Source of the DNA: an uncultured Oscillospiraceae bacterium
GTDB lineage: Bacteria; Bacillota; Clostridia; Oscillospirales; Ruminococcaceae
Direction: 5' to 3'
DNA: 20,667 nucleotides
Assembly (NCBI GenBank): GCA_934454435.1
Contig: CAKSGA010000037.1
Span: 1-20,667, forward strand
The position numbers and the translations under genes were made by a program. How positions within the stretch are numbered: the stretch's first letter is position 1; every line of letters starts with the position of its first letter. The notes below the pieces were generated by a model. That model was not told where the DNA came from and searched no databases. It worked only from the letters and a program-made list of their open reading frames with translations. Positions 12,939 to 20,085 of this stretch are shown one piece after another.

Positions 12939-15900
12939 TCAGCTTACGAGCTTTCTGAGCATTGCTGCTGCGTCCAGGGCGTCAACTCTGCCGTCATGGT
13001 TGAAGTCAGCCATTGCCGGGTTTGATGCGTCCCTGTTTGCTGCGGAGTTTTTCAGCACCGCCGCTGCGTCCAGGGCATTGAATACGCCGTTGTTGTCAGC
13101 GTCGCCGGGGAGGTCAGACAGGCTGTCTATCATCACGATGTAGCTGTCCTTTGTATATGCGTTGTCAAGAAGTACAGCGCCGTCGTCACCTATGAGCGAA
13201 GCCCCGACGAACTGAGCTCCGTCAGTGGTCTTTCTGTACATGTTAGCTATCTGCCCTGCAAATTCCCTGCGGAACTTCACACGCAGAGTGTACGGAACAA
13301 GACTGCTGCCGAATATATCCAGCTTTATGCCGGGAGTTCCCCGCAGGCCCTCCGTGCTGACTGAGCTGTACAGCATTTCAAGGTTCATGTCGTTTGCAAG
13401 GAAATCATTCCTGCCGTATACTATGCATGAACGAACGCTGTCAACTACGAACTCACCGGTGTCATTCATAGTCTGAAGCGCCTGGATAACCTTCTTCGGA
13501 ACGCTGGTCAGGCCATTCAGATTGATCTCTATTGTGCTCTTCTCCGGCTGGCTGAGAATATATTTCACTACCTGGTCCCAGTCGAAGTCCCTGCCGTTGA
13601 TGGAGGGCAGAATTATCCTATCGTCCACCTTGTCAGGGTCAGCAGGACCTACGGGTCTGCCGCCACCGCCTCCGCCGCTGCTGTTCTTTGCAAATGCGGC
13701 GTCTATCACGGTGTTTCCGGTAACGGTGAGCTTGTAGGAGTTGTTGGTGACCTTGACCTCCGTATCGTTCACCCTGAAGCTGCTGAGCTTGTAGCCGCTG
13801 TCGGGAGTTACCACGAACTCTATCTCATCGCCGGAATTGTAGGTTCCGCTTCCGGGCGTTACTCTGCCGTGCTCGCCGCAGTTGACTGTAATGTCGAACT
13901 CGGTGGCAATACGGAATTTCACATCGAACGTGTGATTTTCAGTGATATTGCTGATGGTGTAGGAGCCGTTTGTCAGCTCGACTTCCTCGCCGTCAAGGAA
14001 CGCAGTGGTGCGATAGCCACTGAGGGGCTGCGCCGTAATGGTAACGAAGTCGCCGTCTACATAGTAGTAGCTTCCCGCCTCGGGAGAAACCGTACCGCCG
14101 TAGTTGGAGGTTATCTTCACCTCATGCACGTTTCCTCTCGCTCCTACAATGAAGTCAAACTCCACGGGCTCGCCTGCGAGATCAGCGTCAGCGTCTGCTA
14201 CCGTGAACTTGAATATGCTTGTGCTGCTGTCCTCCTGTGGAATACTTCCGGCGAGAACTACCTTTCCGTCAGCATTGAGCCGGAGCCATGCGGGGAGGTC
14301 ACTCGGAGCCGTAAAGACATACTTGCCTGAACCGCCCTCAAAGCACTCGTTGAGGTCAACGTCAATGCCGGAGCTTTCAGTGAGAACATCATCTGTCTTT
14401 GCAGCCCTGACCTGGGTTATGCTGTAGGTGGAGAATGTGGCAGGCTGGCTGGGGTCAGCGATCCTGATACAGCATGAGCCATAGGCAGCATCATAGAAAT
14501 CGTTCGGGAACGACGCATTGAATTCTGCTGCGTCCGCAAAGCCGTCAATATTTGAAAGCGTCTTTGCCTGAAGCGTTTTCAGGGCCGATGAAGAATTTCT
14601 TGTTTTGATAAGATAATCGCCATCGTTAACGGTTATATTTACATTGTCTTTCAATATGCATTTTTTAGGAACTAAGATACCGACTCTATCACCGTCATTC
14701 AGGGGTATTCCGCACTGGATTTTGATATCAGCGTCCTCGGCAATAAATGTACCGGCACTTATACCAACACTGGTCAGACTTCTTCCGCTGTTATCGTCAT
14801 ACCCGTTGCCAGCAGTGATATCAAGGTCAACGCCCTTTACTGACAGAGTGGACAGACGATCAACATCAAAAACGCCAGTTTCCCGGTAACATATTTCAGA
14901 TCCTGCTACCAGCTTTGAACCGTCCTCGCCTATAATGCTGACGACCGTATCTTCATGGGTATCAACCAGTGCAGCCGCCTGTGAAGATATGCTGTTTGTG
15001 CCCTTGACAACTATTGTGACATCTCCTGGCGGCAGCTGAATAGCACAACTACCTGAGGTGTGGAAATCCAGCCCGTCAAGCACAAGGGTGCCGGCCTCAT
15101 AGCCATCTGCTGCGGAACCATACCATGCCCAGCCGGAGCCGGAGCAGTTATCCTCATATCCGGTGAAATCACCGCCATAGCTCCACTTAACGTTTCCGCT
15201 GCCTCTTGAGTAATCGAAATTCAGGCTGAAATCTATGTCCCTGACAAAAGTTTTGAAAGTGGCAGAACTGTCGTTGTACTTCACGGTAATATCATACTGA
15301 GTTCCGATGGTCACGGTGTTCTTGTTGGATATCTTTATCGTATAAAGTCTGTCCTCGTCATTGTAGCCGTCCACAATACGCTTTTCCGCCGATGTGCTGA
15401 ACTCGTCGGTAACGTCAGCGCCGTCCTTGCTTACACTTACGGAAATATCGTCAGCAGAAACGCTGTTGCTGAATACCACGTCCGCACTGAATTCTCCCAA
15501 ACCCGGGGTCTCATAGATACTTCCGCCGACAGAGCCCTTGGGATCGGCGTTCACTGCGTCAAACAGCTTTTTACCCATGTAAACGGACCTGCCTATTTCG
15601 TTCCTGAGCTTTGCGTCCGTGATGTAGGCATTATCATCGGAAAGCGCATAGATAGTGAAGTCGTCCAGGTCAGAGAAGCTTATCTCGGCTTCCCAGCTGC
15701 CGTTCACTTTCTTAATGGGAGAATCGGTGCTGCCGGAATAAACGCCGAAAGTTTTAACAGGTAGTATATGATCCTCTGTTATACATAAAGCAAGATCATC
15801 GTGAGAATATGCAGTAAGCTCATCAAGTTTCTTTGTATATTCATTGGCAAAGTATGCTCCCCTGCCGCTTTCGGTGGAAACAGCAGTGACTCTGTCTGCC

Positions 15901-17234
15901 GCTGCATCTATGAATTCAACTGCATATTTGCCGTATGATCCCTGGCTGTCCAGAATTCCGATAACAGTGTTCAAATCGCAAAGGCCATTGGCATATACGC
16001 CACAGTTATTCTTGGTGTTCACGCCTATAATAGTAGCGGGCGCTTTGACGAGATTATACGCACTGACGCCGTAGGAGTTTTTGCCGAAACCAATTACCGT
16101 GGTTTTATCGCCAAATGACATATTCAAGGTTTCAACGCCCTGGTTACCGCCGTCACCATAGAGCGTGGCTTTTTCGCCGATATTTGCTGCTGAAGAATAT
16201 AAATCTATTGCGGAATTATACCCTTCAGCATAACTGTATATCGAACCGCCGTATGTATCTCCCTCAAGGCTGAGCGTTTTCCCCTCGTTATATATACTGT
16301 ATGGTGTGCTGCCTACATAATTTATGTAGCTGGAAGAAGTGTTTTCATCGTAAAATGAAGCAGCTAAAACAACACCGTTCTGGCTTGAGTCATTGATCGT
16401 GATGTCAGGATCAAACAGAAGATAATTGATAAGCTCTGTCTTTGTGTAATCGGGGAACATCGCAATTGCAGTAGATGCAACATTGATCTTCACGGATCCT
16501 GGAATAGTATAGGTGCTGTTATTCTTGCACTTGAAGATTCCGTGCTTTACCTCTACAGTGCTGTGATCGCACGTCATCAGCATAAATTCTGCGTAGCCGC
16601 CGTCGATAAGCATGTTTGCGGGAACAGCCGAAAACACTTCGTAGACGCTGACATAACCGCCGGTCTGAGTGAACTGACCCGGTGCACCCGAATCCATGGC
16701 GAATCTGATATGAGCTTCCTGACCGTCAACATAGCCATCGTTCACCGTAATGTCGTTTATGGCGGTTATCGTGATCGGCTCTGTTCTGATAAAGCCGCCG
16801 TTGAGCTCAAGGTTTTTTACCGTCATGCCGCTTAAGACAGAGGAACTATTGATATCAAGAATTCCTGATCCATCTATTGAAACATCACAGGAACCGTCAT
16901 TTATAAACGCACCGTCACCGGAAAGTTCGATCCTGTTATAGTTGATAAGGTCGAGCTTTATATCACAGGTCGGTTCCACTACCGGGACATCACTGCTGCC
17001 CGAAGACAGCTCCGCCCCGAAAAGCGTAAGAGTTTCATTGCCGTCCCAGCTCCAACCATTGCCGTGGCGGGGTTTACCGGATTCCAGCCTACCTATCTTT
17101 GTTGCGTCCTCCTGATCCTCTGCAAATGCAGAAAGTGATGTCAGCGCCTGTGCCGGCACCAGTGACACCGCCATTACCGCCGCTGTCAGCAGACTTGTAA
17201 GCCGCTTTTTCAGCGCAGCAGTTTTCTTCTCCAT
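12939..17234 (-). CDS. Large secreted beta-helix protein with type I dockerin
   Basis: A 1431-residue exported protein. A signal peptide (basic start, hydrophobic core, cleavage near residues 39-43 by A-F-A|E) is followed by two beta-rich regions (about 50-530 and 690-930), each opening with G-x-G-W-x-W and containing many short L-x-L/D-I-x-I strands, as in carbohydrate-binding or right-handed beta-helix proteins. An Ig-like, He_PIG-type domain (about 940-1030) and two G-G-x-V/R-x-P-x-x-G bacterial repeat domains (about 1035-1105 and 1110-1180) follow, then a Gly6 linker near 1186, an unnamed domain (about 1200-1370), and a dockerin (1375-1431). The dockerin loops D-A-D-N-N-G-V-F-N-A-L-D and D-F-N-H-D-G-R-V-D-A-L-D keep all calcium positions. 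AGGAGG precedes ATG 17234. It probably docks to a cohesin scaffold; no catalytic domain is recognised. Confidence 0.9.
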   Translation of the reverse strand: MEKKTAALKKRLTSLLTAAVMAVSLVPAQALTSLSAFAEDQEDATKIGRLESGKPRHGNGWSWDGNETLTLFGAELSSGSSDVPVVEPTCDIKLDLINYNRIELSGDGAFINDGSCDVSIDGSGILDINSSSVLSGMTVKNLELNGGFIRTEPITITAINDITVNDGYVDGQEAHIRFAMDSGAPGQFTQTGGYVSVYEVFSAVPANMLIDGGYAEFMLMTCDHSTVEVKHGIFKCKNNSTYTIPGSVKINVASTAIAMFPDYTKTELINYLLFDPDITINDSSQNGVVLAASFYDENTSSSYINYVGSTPYSIYNEGKTLSLEGDTYGGSIYSYAEGYNSAIDLYSSAANIGEKATLYGDGGNQGVETLNMSFGDKTTVIGFGKNSYGVSAYNLVKAPATIIGVNTKNNCGVYANGLCDLNTVIGILDSQGSYGKYAVEFIDAAADRVTAVSTESGRGAYFANEYTKKLDELTAYSHDDLALCITEDHILPVKTFGVYSGSTDSPIKKVNGSWEAEISFSDLDDFTIYALSDDNAYITDAKLRNEIGRSVYMGKKLFDAVNADPKGSVGGSIYETPGLGEFSADVVFSNSVSADDISVSVSKDGADVTDEFSTSAEKRIVDGYNDEDRLYTIKISNKNTVTIGTQYDITVKYNDSSATFKTFVRDIDFSLNFDYSRGSGNVKWSYGGDFTGYEDNCSGSGWAWYGSAADGYEAGTLVLDGLDFHTSGSCAIQLPPGDVTIVVKGTNSISSQAAALVDTHEDTVVSIIGEDGSKLVAGSEICYRETGVFDVDRLSTLSVKGVDLDITAGNGYDDNSGRSLTSVGISAGTFIAEDADIKIQCGIPLNDGDRVGILVPKKCILKDNVNITVNDGDYLIKTRNSSSALKTLQAKTLSNIDGFADAAEFNASFPNDFYDAAYGSCCIRIADPSQPATFSTYSITQVRAAKTDDVLTESSGIDVDLNECFEGGSGKYVFTAPSDLPAWLRLNADGKVVLAGSIPQEDSSTSIFKFTVADADADLAGEPVEFDFIVGARGNVHEVKITSNYGGTVSPEAGSYYYVDGDFVTITAQPLSGYRTTAFLDGEEVELTNGSYTISNITENHTFDVKFRIATEFDITVNCGEHGRVTPGSGTYNSGDEIEFVVTPDSGYKLSSFRVNDTEVKVTNNSYKLTVTGNTVIDAAFAKNSSGGGGGGRPVGPADPDKVDDRIILPSINGRDFDWDQVVKYILSQPEKSTIEINLNGLTSVPKKVIQALQTMNDTGEFVVDSVRSCIVYGRNDFLANDMNLEMLYSSVSTEGLRGTPGIKLDIFGSSLVPYTLRVKFRREFAGQIANMYRKTTDGAQFVGASLIGDDGAVLLDNAYTKDSYIVMIDSLSDLPGDADNNGVFNALDAAAVLKNSAANRDASNPAMADFNHDGRVDALDAAAMLRKLVS

Positions 17235-17241
17235 AAAAAAC

Positions 17242-17298
17242 CTCCTGACTACTATTTCCATAACTTTGCATAATATTATAGCAAATAGTAGTCAGGAG
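17242..17298. repeat. 16-bp perfect inverted repeat spanning promoter and ribosome binding site
   Basis: Plus-strand arms CTCCTGACTACTATTT (17242-17257) and AAATAGTAGTCAGGAG (17283-17298) enclose 25 bases. Read in the direction of the dockerin gene, the downstream arm contains most of its AGGAGG ribosome binding site, and the upstream arm occupies the spacer between -35 and -10. The -10 hexamer lies in the loop. Confidence 0.95.
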
Positions 17299-17303
17299 TT
17301 CAA
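17275..17303 (-). promoter_or_regulatory. Proximal promoter of the dockerin-protein gene
   Basis: TTGAAC at 17303-17298, a 17-base spacer and TATAAT at 17280-17275, with an extended -10 TG (17283-17282). Transcription should start at about 17267 and leave only the downstream arm of the inverted repeat in the message. Confidence 0.75.
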
Positions 17304-17382
17304 GTAACTCTTCCTAATTGTTGGTTTTCTCTTCCTGTTTGTTTTTATCGGAGTCGCTTTTAACAGGTTCAGTTCCATATCC

Positions 17383-17411
17383 ATTATACCATTTTCCACA
17401 ATGAAGAACAA
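17383..17411 (-). promoter_or_regulatory. Possible distal promoter of the dockerin-protein gene
   Basis: TTGTTC at 17411-17406, a 17-base spacer and TATAAT at 17388-17383 with an extended -10 TG. It begins directly after the ABC-operon terminator. A transcript from here would carry both arms of the inverted repeat and a 28-codon Lys/Arg-rich open frame (ATG 17378 to TGA 17292) that ends inside the upstream arm. The small frame has no clear ribosome binding site and is not called as a gene. Confidence 0.5.
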
Positions 17412-17412
17412 T

Positions 17413-17435
17413 CCCCCGGTCGCACTGATCGGGGG
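17413..17435 (-). terminator. Terminator of the amino-acid ABC operon
   Basis: CCCCCG and CGGGGG arms extended by a GTC/GAT inner pairing around a five-base loop. On the minus strand it is followed by ATTGTTCTT, a poor T tract; on the plus strand by GTTTTGTTT. It lies 34 bases past the ATPase stop codon. Confidence 0.65.
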
Positions 17436-17469
17436 ACGTTTTGTTTCTCTTCTTTGTACTAAATGAACA

Positions 17470-18195
17470 TTAAAGCACCCTTGAAAGGAAATCACGCAGT
17501 CTGGGGTTCTTCGGTGAAGAGAATATCTCCTCCGGAGTTCCCTGCTCCTGTATCTTTCCGTCCGCCATGAACATGACACGGCTTGCGACCTCTCTCGCAA
17601 ACCCCATCTCATGAGTGACTACCACCATGGTCATGCCGCCCTCTGCAAGACGCTTCATCAGCTCCAGCACCTCGCCGACCATCTCGGGGTCCAGCGCAGA
17701 CGTGGGCTCGTCAAACAGGATAACGTCCGGGTTCATTGCCAGGGTGCGGGCTATCGCTATACGCTGCTTCTGGCCGCCGGAGAGCTGTGACGGGTACGCC
17801 TCCGCCTTGTCGGAAAGCCCGACCATGGCGAGAAGCTCGTCAGCACGCTTGTCAGCCTCCGCCTGGGTCATGATCTTGTTCTTGACCGGGGCTATCGTGA
17901 TATTCCTGCGGATAGTCAGGTGCGGGAACAGATTGAAATGCTGGAACACCATGCCCATCTTCATGCGGACTTCGTTCAGCTGTCTGCCCTTTATGTGGGT
18001 TATGTCCATGCCCTCGAACTCGATAGTGCCCTCCGTGGGCTGTTCGAGAAGATTCAGGCAGCGCAGGAATGTGCTCTTGCCGGAACCGGAGGGTCCGATC
18101 ACGACTACCTTTTCGCCCTTTTCGATGGTGGTGCTCACTCCGTCAAGAACTACAAGGTCGCCGAAGCTTTTTTTGAGATCATTTACGCTTATCAT
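17470..18195 (-). CDS. Polar amino-acid ABC transporter, ATP-binding protein
   Basis: A 241-residue ATPase of the GlnQ/ArtP type that powers uptake through the adjacent permease. Walker [10 protein letters not shown] is at 34-42, the Q-loop glutamine at 85, the signature L-S-G-G-Q at 138-142, Walker B V-I-L-F-D-E-P at 158-164, and the H-loop His195. Length and motifs are complete. ATG 18195 has AAAGGAAG upstream and lies 17 bases inside the 3' end of the permease gene, so translation is coupled. It is the last gene of the operon. The substrate (glutamine, cystine, arginine or other polar amino acid) is set by the binding protein and cannot be read from the ATPase. Confidence 0.95.
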   Translation of the reverse strand: MISVNDLKKSFGDLVVLDGVSTTIEKGEKVVVIGPSGSGKSTFLRCLNLLEQPTEGTIEFEGMDITHIKGRQLNEVRMKMGMVFQHFNLFPHLTIRRNITIAPVKNKIMTQAEADKRADELLAMVGLSDKAEAYPSQLSGGQKQRIAIARTLAMNPDVILFDEPTSALDPEMVGEVLELMKRLAEGGMTMVVVTHEMGFAREVASRVMFMADGKIQEQGTPEEIFSSPKNPRLRDFLSRVL

Positions 18196-18901
18196 TCGAC
18201 AACTTCCTTTCCAGACGGGATACGAGCGAGGACATTATGATGACCATGATCAGGTAGACCGCTGCAACTGCGATGAGCGGCAGGAACGCTTCGTAGGTAT
18301 TGGAGCGAATGATATCGCCGCCCTTTGTGAGATCCTCCAGGGCGATATAACCAGAAACTGAAGTTTCTTTTAGCAGGACTATCGCCTCGTTGCCGAGCGC
18401 CGGAAGAATATTCCTGAGCGCCTGGGGCAGAATGATCGAAACCATGGTCTGCGTATAGCCGAAGCCAAGGGAAGCGCCCGCCTCAAACTGACCGTCGTCC
18501 ACCGACATGATACCTGAGCGGACTATCTCAGCAACGTAGGCTGCCGAGTTAAGTCCGAAAGCGATAACAGCTACTAGTACCTTGCTGATATTGACAGAGC
18601 CGAAAATAACGAAGTAGATGATCAGCAGCTGAACGACCATAGGCGTACCACGGAAAACCGTCAGGTATATGCGGCAGATGAAGTTTGCGGCCTTGAGCCT
18701 GCCGGTTCGCTGATTCGTGGAGCGGATAATTGCAACGATAAAGCCAAGCACAATACCGATCACCAGAGCCAGTGCCGTGATGAGCAGCGTTGTGCCAAGT
18801 CCGTTGAGCAGATATGTCCATCGGTTTTCAACAATAAAGGTGTTGTAGAATTTGTTGCCGAATTCCACAAACCAATCCTTGATGGTGGTTAAAAAGTCCA
18901 T
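18179..18901 (-). CDS. Polar amino-acid ABC transporter, permease
   Basis: A 240-residue HisM/GlnP-type permease. It has five or so transmembrane segments (about 30-60, 80-103, 107-127, 165-180, 205-227) and the family's R-G-T-P-M-V-V-Q-L segment (84-92). The EAA loop E-A-G-A-S-L-G (140-146), which docks to the ATPase, is intact. AGGTAAATT precedes ATG 18901. Only one permease gene is present, so it probably works as a homodimer. It sits between the binding protein, 45 bases upstream, and the ATPase, which overlaps it. Confidence 0.95.
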   Translation of the reverse strand: MDFLTTIKDWFVEFGNKFYNTFIVENRWTYLLNGLGTTLLITALALVIGIVLGFIVAIIRSTNQRTGRLKAANFICRIYLTVFRGTPMVVQLLIIYFVIFGSVNISKVLVAVIAFGLNSAAYVAEIVRSGIMSVDDGQFEAGASLGFGYTQTMVSIILPQALRNILPALGNEAIVLLKETSVSGYIALEDLTKGGDIIRSNTYEAFLPLIAVAAVYLIMVIIMSSLVSRLERKLSNDKRK

Positions 18902-18913
18902 AATTTACCTGTA

Positions 18914-18938
18914 AACACGGAGCTTCTTCAGCTGTGTT
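18914..18938 (-). promoter_or_regulatory. Intercistronic hairpin between binding-protein and permease genes
   Basis: AACAC-AGCT and AGCT-CC-GTGTT arms around GAAGA on the minus strand, in the 45-base gap after the binding-protein stop. No T tract follows. A hairpin here could protect the binding-protein part of the message and raise its level over the permease. Confidence 0.55.
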
Positions 18939-18946
18939 CCCTTTAC

Positions 18947-19732
18947 TTACTTTCTTACGATGACAACCTGGTTTGCCTTGGTGTAGGTGTCGGAGAAGTT
19001 CACGTTCTTCAGTCTGTCCTCAGTAACGGTCATGCCTGCAACGCCAACGTCAGCCTTGCCGGTAACAACGGCGGTGATAACGGAATCGAACGCCATATCG
19101 TCAACTACGAGCTTATAGCCCAGCTTGTCGCATACTGCGGTCATCATGTCAACATCGAAGCCGACGATTTCGTTATTTTCCTTCAGCTCATAGGGAGGGA
19201 ACTCGGCGTTTGTTGCCATAGTGAGTGTGCCGGTGTACTCGATGCCCTCGGGGCTTGTGTAGGGATGCTTGCCGTACTCCTCGTCAACCAGCCAGTTCTG
19301 CTCGATCTCAGAGAGTGTTCCGTCCTCCTTGAGCTCAGCGAGGGCGGTGTTTATCTTGTCGGTCAGCTCATCGTTGTCCTTCTTGATAGCCACTGCGTAT
19401 TCCTCAACGGCATACGGCTCGTCAAGGGTGGTGATGGTTTCGCTGTTCTTCTCAACGAAATACTTTGCAGGAGCAGAGTCGATGATAACTGCATCGACCT
19501 TACCCTGGATAAGCGCCTGAACAGCGTCTGCGCCCTTGTTGTACTTCTCAACGGTGGTGCCCTCGATGGACTCTGCAAGTTCCATACCAGTGGTGCCGAG
19601 CTGAACGCCGATGGTCTTGCCTACGAGGTCGTCCTTGGTGTGAACGGTGTTCTCAAGGTTCTGAGAAGAACAGCCAGCCATCATGCTGACTGAAAGAGCG
19701 AGTGCGGAAATACCTGCAATAAGTTTCTTCAT
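18947..19732 (-). CDS. Circularly permuted amino-acid-binding lipoprotein (SBP family 3)
   Basis: A 261-residue binding protein for the ABC transporter downstream. A lipoprotein signal with M-A-G-C puts lipidated Cys21 at the membrane surface. The order of parts is unusual. Residues 33-148 match the second and third portions of a normal family-3 protein (D-L-V-G-K-T-I-G-V, then A-D-A-V-Q-A-L, V-D-A-V-I-I-D, and the end segment L-x-E-L-K-E-D-G-T-L-S-E-I). After a linker (149-167) come residues 168-261, which match the normal beginning: L-T-M-A-T-N-A-E-F-P-P-Y, G-F-D-V-D-M, D-V-G-V-A-G-M-T, R-L-K-N-V-N-F-S-D-T-Y, and V-V-I-V-R-K at the stop. Each portion occurs once and looks intact. AAGGAG lies 11 bases before the ATG. 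Ligand unknown. Confidence 0.93.
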   Translation of the reverse strand: MKKLIAGISALALSVSMMAGCSSQNLENTVHTKDDLVGKTIGVQLGTTGMELAESIEGTTVEKYNKGADAVQALIQGKVDAVIIDSAPAKYFVEKNSETITTLDEPYAVEEYAVAIKKDNDELTDKINTALAELKEDGTLSEIEQNWLVDEEYGKHPYTSPEGIEYTGTLTMATNAEFPPYELKENNEIVGFDVDMMTAVCDKLGYKLVVDDMAFDSVITAVVTGKADVGVAGMTVTEDRLKNVNFSDTYTKANQVVIVRK

Positions 19733-19802
19733 GATTATTCATTCTCCTTTTTGTCATTGCTCCCGGGAGTTTTTTTCCAGGGTCTTTTGAAACAATATTT
19801 AC

Positions 19803-19831
19803 ATTATACATCATATCTTTGTGAAATGCAA
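19803..19831 (-). promoter_or_regulatory. Promoter of the amino-acid ABC operon
   Basis: TTGCAT at 19831-19826, a 17-base spacer and TATAAT at 19808-19803 on the minus strand. The leader of about 64 bases includes the perfect palindrome ACTCCCGGGAGT (19759-19770). Confidence 0.8.
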
Positions 19832-19904
19832 GAGAAATGACATATTTTCTAAAACAGTTACTTATTATAGGTATGTGTATAGGAGAATTTCGTCAGAATG
19901 CACA

Positions 19905-19930
19905 AAAAACGTTTTTGTTTTTTTGCAAAA
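19905..19930. promoter_or_regulatory. Two A/T palindromes between the ABC operon and gap
   Basis: AAAAACGTTTTT (19905-19916) and TTTTGCAAAA (19921-19930) are perfect palindromes. They are followed by two more GCAAA words at 19935 and 19949, ahead of the gap -35 element. They are candidate regulator sites in the 353-base divergent gap; nothing else coding is seen there. Confidence 0.35.
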
Positions 19931-19957
19931 GTCTGCAAATTATTTTTCGCAAACATC

Positions 19958-19986
19958 TTGATAAAATCTGTGATTTTTAGTATAAT
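19958..19986 (+). promoter_or_regulatory. gap: Sigma-A promoter of gap
   Basis: TTGATA at 19958-19963, a 17-base spacer and TATAAT at 19981-19986. The predicted start is about 19993. Confidence 0.88.
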
Positions 19987-19997
19987 GAATATGTAAT

Positions 19998-20060
19998 GAT
20001 ATGCAGTTATGCATATCAGGATGCTCAGAATGACGGAGCCTTTCCGCCGTGGAGCAAATA
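19998..20060 (+). promoter_or_regulatory. Two-hairpin 5' leader of gap
   Basis: GATATGC and GCATATC arms around AGTTAT form a hairpin near the 5' end of the message (19998-20017). A second, weaker hairpin pairs TGCTC with GAGCA and ACGG with CCGT at about 20021-20056. AGGAGG follows at 20071-20076. A 5'-terminal hairpin of this kind commonly stabilises abundant glycolytic messages; no known riboswitch is recognised. Confidence 0.5.
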
Positions 20061-20085
20061 ATAATTTCTCAGGAGGAATATTCCA

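Noticed and set aside
17292..17612. A 106-codon minus-strand frame across the end of the ABC ATPase gene
   Set aside because: Most of it is a shadow of the ATPase 3' end and the terminator. Only its last 28 codons lie in a plausible leader, and they lack a clear ribosome binding site, so no gene is called.
19757..19778. A plus-strand terminator formed by CTCCCGGGAG and the T run after it
   Set aside because: The palindrome has no room for a loop, and no plus-strand gene ends here; it lies in the leader of the minus-strand ABC operon.
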